11,905 bases of DNA from CALAMD01 sp035301025 (lineage in GTDB: Bacteria; Bacillota; Bacilli; Bacillales; Amphibacillaceae): contig DATGUV010000218.1 of the NCBI GenBank assembly GCA_035301025.1, forward strand, positions 1 to 11,905. Direction: 5' to 3'. Position 1 is the first letter of the stretch, and every line of letters begins with the position of its first letter. Both the position numbers and the translations under genes were made by a program. A model generated the notes under the pieces. It did not search any database. It was not told the DNA's origin and was given only the letters and a program-made list of their open reading frames with translations. Below are positions 7,547 through 11,905 of the stretch, in pieces.

Positions 7547-9079
7547 ATGAAAAAGCGCGCATTGTTTAGTGTTTCTGATAAACAAGGAATTACTGCATTT
7601 GCTAAGGAATTATTGACTCTTGATTATGAAATTATTTCAACAGGAGGAACGTTACAAGCACTAACAGACGCTGGAATTGAAGCCCGTGCTGTAGAAGAGG
7701 TTACACAGTTTCCGGAAATGCTTGATGGACGAGTGAAAACACTACATCCAGCAGTTCATGGGGGATTACTTGCTAAAAGAAATAATGATAAGCATGTACG
7801 TCAACTAGCAGAAAATGACATTACACCAATTGATTTAGTGGTAGTGAATTTATATCCATTTAAAGAAGCTGTACTTAAAGAACATGCACACCATGCCGAC
7901 ATTATCGAAAATATTGATATTGGTGGTCCTACCATGGTTCGTGCAGCAGCTAAAAACTACGAAAATGTAGGAATTGTTGTACATCCAGCTGATTATGAAC
8001 GCATTATAGAAGCAATGAAAAACGACACATTTGATGCAAACTTTCGTAAAACATTAGCAGCAAAAGCTTTTCAACATACTGCACATTATGACGGAATGAT
8101 TGCTACATATTTTAACAATCAATTGGAGGAATCTTTCCCATCATCATATGCATCAATATATGAAAAAGTACAAGATTTACGTTACGGGGAAAATCCCCAT
8201 CAACAGGCAGCATTTTATAAAGACCCTTTCGCACCTGAAACAAGTATTGCGAATAGTATTCAGTTACACGGGAAAGAATTATCTTACAACAATATTCAAG
8301 ATACAAATGCGGCACTAGAAATTACGTTAGAATATACGGAACCAACTGTTGTTGCAGTAAAACATATGAACCCATGTGGAATTGGTTCTGCATCAACGAT
8401 TTCTCAAGCTTTCACAAAAGCACATCAAGCAGATGAAACATCAATTTTTGGTGGAATTGTCGCTTGTAACCGTGAAGTAGACCGTGAAACTGCTGAGCAA
8501 ATGACAACGATTTTCTTAGAAGTTATTATTGCTCCTAGTTTTACAGAAGAAGCGAAAGTAATTTTAACGAAAAAAGAAAATGTTCGACTATTAACAGTTC
8601 CGTTTGACCAACCGGAAGAAACGAGTAACCGTACAGTTTCTGTTCTCGGTGGATTACTCGTACAAACAAATGATACAGAGCTAGAATCGATTGAATCCTT
8701 TACAATTCCAACAGACCGAAAACCAACGGATCAAGAAATGGAAGATTTACTCTTCGGTTGGAAAGCAGTCAAACATGTGAAATCAAATGCGATTGTATTA
8801 GCAAAAGATGGACAAACCATTGGTGTTGGGGCAGGGCAGATGAATCGGGTAGGTTCTGCAAATATTGCAATTGAACATGCAGGTGAAAAAACGACTGGTT
8901 CAACAATGGCTTCAGATGCGTTTTTCCCAATGCGGGATACTGTTGATACAGCTGCAAAAGCTGGAATTACAGCCATTATCCAACCAGGAGGATCTAAACG
9001 GGATCAAGACTCTGTAGATGCTTGTAATGAACATGGAATTGCAATGGTTTATACACATACACGTCACTTCAAACATTAA
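7547..9079 (+). CDS. purH: bifunctional AICAR formyltransferase / IMP cyclohydrolase
   Basis: Last two steps of IMP synthesis. The N-terminal cyclohydrolase (MGS-like) domain shows STGGT, FPEMLDGRVKTLHP, VVNLYPF and ENIDIGGPTMVRAAAKNY within roughly the first 150 residues. The formyltransferase domain shows RYGENPHQ, ELSYNNIQD, the catalytic Lys-His pair in VKHMNPCG (Lys272-His273), GAGQMNRVGS, DAFFPMRD and IQPGGS. It has 510 residues against about 512 in B. subtilis, and ends in the typical RHFKH. GAGGA lies seven bases before the ATG. Its substrate AICAR would arise through PurC and PurB. With purC absent here, PurH could still recycle AICAR made by histidine synthesis, a role independent of the rest of the operon. 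Confidence 0.97.
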   Translation: MKKRALFSVSDKQGITAFAKELLTLDYEIISTGGTLQALTDAGIEARAVEEVTQFPEMLDGRVKTLHPAVHGGLLAKRNNDKHVRQLAENDITPIDLVVVNLYPFKEAVLKEHAHHADIIENIDIGGPTMVRAAAKNYENVGIVVHPADYERIIEAMKNDTFDANFRKTLAAKAFQHTAHYDGMIATYFNNQLEESFPSSYASIYEKVQDLRYGENPHQQAAFYKDPFAPETSIANSIQLHGKELSYNNIQDTNAALEITLEYTEPTVVAVKHMNPCGIGSASTISQAFTKAHQADETSIFGGIVACNREVDRETAEQMTTIFLEVIIAPSFTEEAKVILTKKENVRLLTVPFDQPEETSNRTVSVLGGLLVQTNDTELESIESFTIPTDRKPTDQEMEDLLFGWKAVKHVKSNAIVLAKDGQTIGVGAGQMNRVGSANIAIEHAGEKTTGSTMASDAFFPMRDTVDTAAKAGITAIIQPGGSKRDQDSVDACNEHGIAMVYTHTRHFKH

Positions 9080-9102
9080 AAGAGTAAAGGGGCTAACATA
9101 CT

Positions 9103-10350
9103 ATGAATATATTAGTCATAGGTCGCGGGGGCAGAGAACATAGCATCGTTTCCCATGTGAAGAAGGATCCACTCGTTTCTTGCGTATACGCCGCACCAGG
9201 AAATGCAGGAATTGAACGAGAAGCAACATGCGTACCATTGAATGAATTAGATATTGAAGCACTAATTTCCTTTGCGAAAGAAAAACATATTGATTTAACG
9301 ATTGTTGGACCTGAAGCACCGTTAAATGAAGGCATTGCCAACCGATTTCATGATGAAGGATTACGTGTATTTGCTCCTACGAAAGAAGCGGCATTATTAG
9401 AAGGTAGCAAACAGTTTGCAAAAGATTTCATGCAAAAGCACAATATTCCTACAGCAGCATATGCAACATTTACCGAAGCAGACCGAGCGAAAGAGTACAT
9501 TCGAAGTCAGGGAGCACCGATTGTTGTAAAAGCAGACGGCCTTGCAGAAGGAAAAGGTGTTGTCGTAGCAATGACGGAGGAAGAAGCACTTGACGCTATT
9601 GACGCAATGATGGTTGAAAAAACATTTGCAGATGCAGGAAATACAATTGTTATTGAGGAATTTTTAGAAGGAAAAGAATTTTCGTTAATGGCGTTCGTTC
9701 ACGGAAACAACGTGTATCCAATGATGCCTGCTCGCGATCATAAACGTGCATATGACGAGGATAAAGGACCGAATACAGGTGGAATGGGTGCATTTGCGCC
9801 TGTACCAGATGTTTCTCAGAAAGTAATTGATTATACTGTTCGTGAGATTGTTCAAAAAACAGCGGATAAACTTGTAGAAGAAGGACGCTCATTTACTGGA
9901 ATATTATATGCAGGATTGATGCTTCCACCAAGCGGTATGCCAAAAGTGATTGAATTTAATACACGTTTTGGTGATCCAGAAACACAAGTAGTTCTTCCAC
10001 TTATGGAAAATCATTTAACACAAGTATTAAACGACGTTTTAGATGATAAAAATCCTCAAATTACGTGGAAAACAGGTAGTTGTGTTGGAGTAGTGATTGC
10101 GTCAAGTGGATATCCAGTAGCATACAAAAAAGGATTCCCATTACCGTTTTCTGAAGGGAATGAAGATACGTTTGTCGTCCATGCGGGTACGAGAAAAGAA
10201 GGAGACACGTATGTTTCAAATGGAGGACGCGTGCTGCTCATAGGTGCCACTGGTGAAAGTCAAGCGGCGGCTGTAGAAACGGTGTACAAGGAAATTGGGG
10301 ATCACGTCAATAAAGACCATTATTTTTATCGAACAGATATTGGGAAATAA
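9103..10350 (+). CDS. purD: phosphoribosylamine-glycine ligase (GAR synthetase)
   Basis: ATP-grasp enzyme joining phosphoribosylamine and glycine into GAR, the step after PurF. It has 415 residues (B. subtilis about 422). Seen: N-terminal MNILVIGRGGREHS, VGPEAPL, EGSKQFAK, the ATP-binding VKADGLAEGKGV, DHKRAYD then GPNTGGMGA, and the metal-binding EFNTRFGDPETQ. Two small deviations in conserved motifs: Arg211 where QDHKR is usual, and Thr287 where NARFGDPE is usual. AAAGGGG lies ten bases before the ATG. It is the last gene of the operon and is followed by a strong terminator. Confidence 0.96.
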   Translation: MNILVIGRGGREHSIVSHVKKDPLVSCVYAAPGNAGIEREATCVPLNELDIEALISFAKEKHIDLTIVGPEAPLNEGIANRFHDEGLRVFAPTKEAALLEGSKQFAKDFMQKHNIPTAAYATFTEADRAKEYIRSQGAPIVVKADGLAEGKGVVVAMTEEEALDAIDAMMVEKTFADAGNTIVIEEFLEGKEFSLMAFVHGNNVYPMMPARDHKRAYDEDKGPNTGGMGAFAPVPDVSQKVIDYTVREIVQKTADKLVEEGRSFTGILYAGLMLPPSGMPKVIEFNTRFGDPETQVVLPLMENHLTQVLNDVLDDKNPQITWKTGSCVGVVIASSGYPVAYKKGFPLPFSEGNEDTFVVHAGTRKEGDTYVSNGGRVLLIGATGESQAAAVETVYKEIGDHVNKDHYFYRTDIGK

Positions 10351-10357
10351 TAAAGAG

Positions 10358-10398
10358 CGACTTTGATCAATGAAATTGTATGATCAAAGTCGTTTTTT
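10358..10398 (+). terminator. Rho-independent terminator of the pur operon
   Basis: A perfect 12-bp stem, CGACTTTGATCA (10358-10369) with TGATCAAAGTCG (10381-10392), has an 11-base loop and is followed at once by six T (10393-10398). It begins eight bases after the purD stop. On the - strand there is no T-run after the hairpin, so it acts in one direction. Confidence 0.93.
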
Positions 10399-10610
10399 CC
10401 ATAGTAAATAAATGAAACTATGGTACAATACAAACAAGAAAACGACCTTTGAAGGAGTTTATTGTCAAGAGAAGGGGTACGTTTCAATCAATAGCAATTC
10501 ATAATTATTAAATACAGCATTAAATCCGTGTGATGAAATGGATTAAACTGTAACGAACTAGAGAGAGTGGAACAATGTACTCTACCATGGAGAGAAGTGA
10601 AGGTGTAAAG
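10399..10610 (+). other. purD-yerB intergenic leader region
   Basis: This is the stretch between the terminator and the yerB start. It holds the probable promoter at 10421-10429, a six-base inverted repeat CCATAG (10399-10404) / CTATGG (10418-10423) overlapping it, and a ten-codon frame from TTG 10462 to TAG 10494 with GGAG four bases before it. It is AT-rich, and I see no riboswitch or RNA gene. If transcription starts near 10436, yerB has a leader of about 175 bases. Confidence 0.4.
10421..10429 (+). promoter_or_regulatory. probable extended -10 (sigma A type) promoter for yerB
   Basis: TGGTACAAT gives a TACAAT -10 with a TGN extension. A -35 at 17 bases (ATAGTA, 10401-10406) is poor, which is common for extended -10 promoters. 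Its place just after the pur terminator and ahead of yerB supports a separate transcription unit. Confidence 0.5.
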
Positions 10611-11666
10611 ATGAATAATTGGAAGCGTTTAATGATGATTGTATTTTGCATAGGATTAGCAACTGTCATCATTGGATGTAAAAAAGATGAAAAAAATGAA
10701 TCAAGTAACAAAGGAAAAGAAAATAACACTTCAGAAAAAGGAACACCATCTACAGGTATTTATCCATTTACAGGAATAGAGACGGATGAAGGCATAGACA
10801 ATCGCCCCTTAGCAGTGATGATTAATAACCATAATGCAGCTCGGCCTCATTCAGGAATTGTAGATGCGGATATTGTATTTGAAATTTTAGCAGAAGGTGA
10901 CATCACACGCTTTTTGGCAATTTTCCAAAGTGAAATCCCGGATACAGTTGGATCTGTAAGAAGTGCTCGGGAATATTACTTTGAACTTGCCCAAGGATAT
11001 GACGCTGTTTATGTATATCATGGAGCAGCAAATTTTGTAAATGATATGATAAATTCACAAAATATCGAACATTTAAACGGTGCCGTATATGACAATGATC
11101 AGCATTTATTTAAACGAGACTCCGCCCGTAAAGCTCCACATAACTCTTATGTATTACTTGAAAATGCTTATGAAGTTGCCGAGCAAAAAGGCTATGATAT
11201 TACAGCAGATGTAACCCCTTTTGAATTTGTAGAAAAAGATACGTCAATTGCGGGAGAAGATGCACAAACTGTAGAAATTGGATATAATGGTCAAAATCCT
11301 GCTCATCTCGTGTCATTCACATATGACGAGCAATCGAACAATTACGCAAGATCTGAAGATGGCACGGAAACAAAAGATTTGATTACAGACACCCCTATAG
11401 AAGTAGAAAATATATTTATCATTGAAACGGCACACCGTGTATTTGATAGTGAAGGTAGACGAGAAGTAGATTTAACTTCAGGAGGAAATGGTTACCTCGT
11501 GCAACAAGGAGTCATCCAAGAAGTTGAGTGGGAAAATCAAGATGGACAGCTCCTTCCAGTAAAGGATGGGCAAGTCGTTCCATTTGTACAAGGAAAAACG
11601 TGGGTAAACATCATTCCAACAGATCCAGGTTTACAATCATCTGTCCGTTTTTTCGGTAATGAATAA
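10611..11666 (+). CDS. yerB: YerB-like DUF3048 lipoprotein
   Basis: A 351-residue protein predicted to be anchored outside the membrane. The start chosen is ATG 10611, preceded by GAAGGTG. It gives a classic lipoprotein signal: Asn-Asn-Trp-Lys-Arg, a hydrophobic stretch (7-21), and a lipobox ending IIGC with Cys23 to be lipidated. A Lys/Glu/Asn/Ser-rich linker follows (to about 45), then the DUF3048 core: IYPFTG, RPLAVMINNHNAARPHSG, ADIVFEILAEGDITRFLAIF, GSVRSAREYY, and a C-terminal half ending in KTWVNIIPTD and RFFGNE. The upstream ATG 10575 would add 12 residues and spoil the signal peptide. I know of no settled biochemical function. The neighbours purD before it and yerC after it match the B. 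subtilis order, so this is conserved chromosomal backbone rather than cargo. Confidence 0.9.
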   Translation: MNNWKRLMMIVFCIGLATVIIGCKKDEKNESSNKGKENNTSEKGTPSTGIYPFTGIETDEGIDNRPLAVMINNHNAARPHSGIVDADIVFEILAEGDITRFLAIFQSEIPDTVGSVRSAREYYFELAQGYDAVYVYHGAANFVNDMINSQNIEHLNGAVYDNDQHLFKRDSARKAPHNSYVLLENAYEVAEQKGYDITADVTPFEFVEKDTSIAGEDAQTVEIGYNGQNPAHLVSFTYDEQSNNYARSEDGTETKDLITDTPIEVENIFIIETAHRVFDSEGRREVDLTSGGNGYLVQQGVIQEVEWENQDGQLLPVKDGQVVPFVQGKTWVNIIPTDPGLQSSVRFFGNE

Positions 11667-11681
11667 GTAGGAGGAGCAAAC

Positions 11682-11905
11682 ATGCAAATTGATAAATTGC
11701 GTGGCAAACAACTCGATCAATTATTTGATGCAATTTTAATGTTGGACAATCGTGAGGAATGCTACCGCTTTTTTGATGACCTAGCAACGATGAACGAAAT
11801 CCAATCATTAAGTCAACGATTACAGGTAGCTAAAATGTTACGAGAAGGCGCAACATATAATGCCATTGAAGAAGAGACGAAAGCTTCTACCGCAACAATA
11901 TCCCG
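11682..11905 (+). CDS. yerC: YerC/YecD-type TrpR-like DNA-binding protein, 3' end outside the window
   Basis: Small predicted regulator of the Trp repressor fold. 74 codons are visible of about 100 expected. It begins MQIDKLRGKQLDQLFDAI, followed by helical segments, LSQRLQVAKML, and a helix-turn-helix start in GATYNAIEEETKASTATIS at the window edge. GGAGGAG (11670-11676) lies five bases before the ATG. It follows yerB after 15 bases, so the two probably share a transcript. In Bacillus the next genes are usually pcrB, pcrA and ligA, beyond this window. The operator and ligand of this family are not something I can infer from the sequence. Confidence 0.88.
   Translation, partial: MQIDKLRGKQLDQLFDAILMLDNREECYRFFDDLATMNEIQSLSQRLQVAKMLREGATYNAIEEETKASTATIS

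Noticed and set aside
10399..10423. CCATAG/CTATGG inverted repeat as an operator
   Set aside because: Arms of six bases with a 13-base gap in AT-rich DNA can arise by chance, and I know no regulator with this site. Kept only as a note in the intergenic entry.
10575..10577. ATG 10575 as the yerB start
   Set aside because: It would put a charged 12-residue extension before a clear lipoprotein signal peptide that begins properly at ATG 10611 with its own ribosome binding site.

Overview
The window is a piece of a low-GC Gram-positive (Bacillaceae-like) chromosome. The reasons are the order of the purine biosynthesis genes, strong GGAGG-type ribosome binding sites, the small form of PurL, an Fe-S type PurF, and the Bacillus-specific neighbours yerB and yerC just downstream. 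I cannot name the species.

All supported genes lie on the + strand. From 1 to about 10350 runs the de novo IMP operon: purK (5' end outside the window), purB, purL, purF, purM, purN, purH, purD. Spacing is tight, with ATGA stop/start overlaps at purK/purB and purM/purN. A 12-bp perfect hairpin followed by six T (10358-10398) closes the operon. After a 260-bp gap with a probable extended -10 promoter come yerB (DUF3048 lipoprotein) and the first two thirds of yerC (TrpR-like regulator).

The arrangement departs from the standard Bacillus order purE-K-B-C-S-Q-L-F-M-N-H-D. Between purB and purL there are only 40 bases, and purC, purS and purQ are absent. PurL here is the short type, which has no glutaminase of its own and normally works as a PurL-PurS-PurQ complex. 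In addition, purF has lost its usual start. The codon for its N-terminal catalytic cysteine lies upstream of the first usable start codon (GTG 4488), the only in-frame codons before it follow a stop, and the candidate start there reads ATA. PurL also has Ser in place of the second His of the near-invariant SHNHPS motif, and PurF has Asn in place of a conserved glutamine-loop Tyr.

The genes present would cover PRPP to IMP except for SAICAR synthetase (PurC) and the glutamine-hydrolysing half of FGAM synthetase, with the glutaminase half of PurF in doubt. Either the missing genes are elsewhere, or the pathway has recently begun to decay, or it runs on free ammonia. The sequence alone does not decide. 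Apart from these points the genes look intact and ordinary. I see no mobile element, CRISPR array, RNA gene or prophage, and no gene-free stretch longer than 300 bases.
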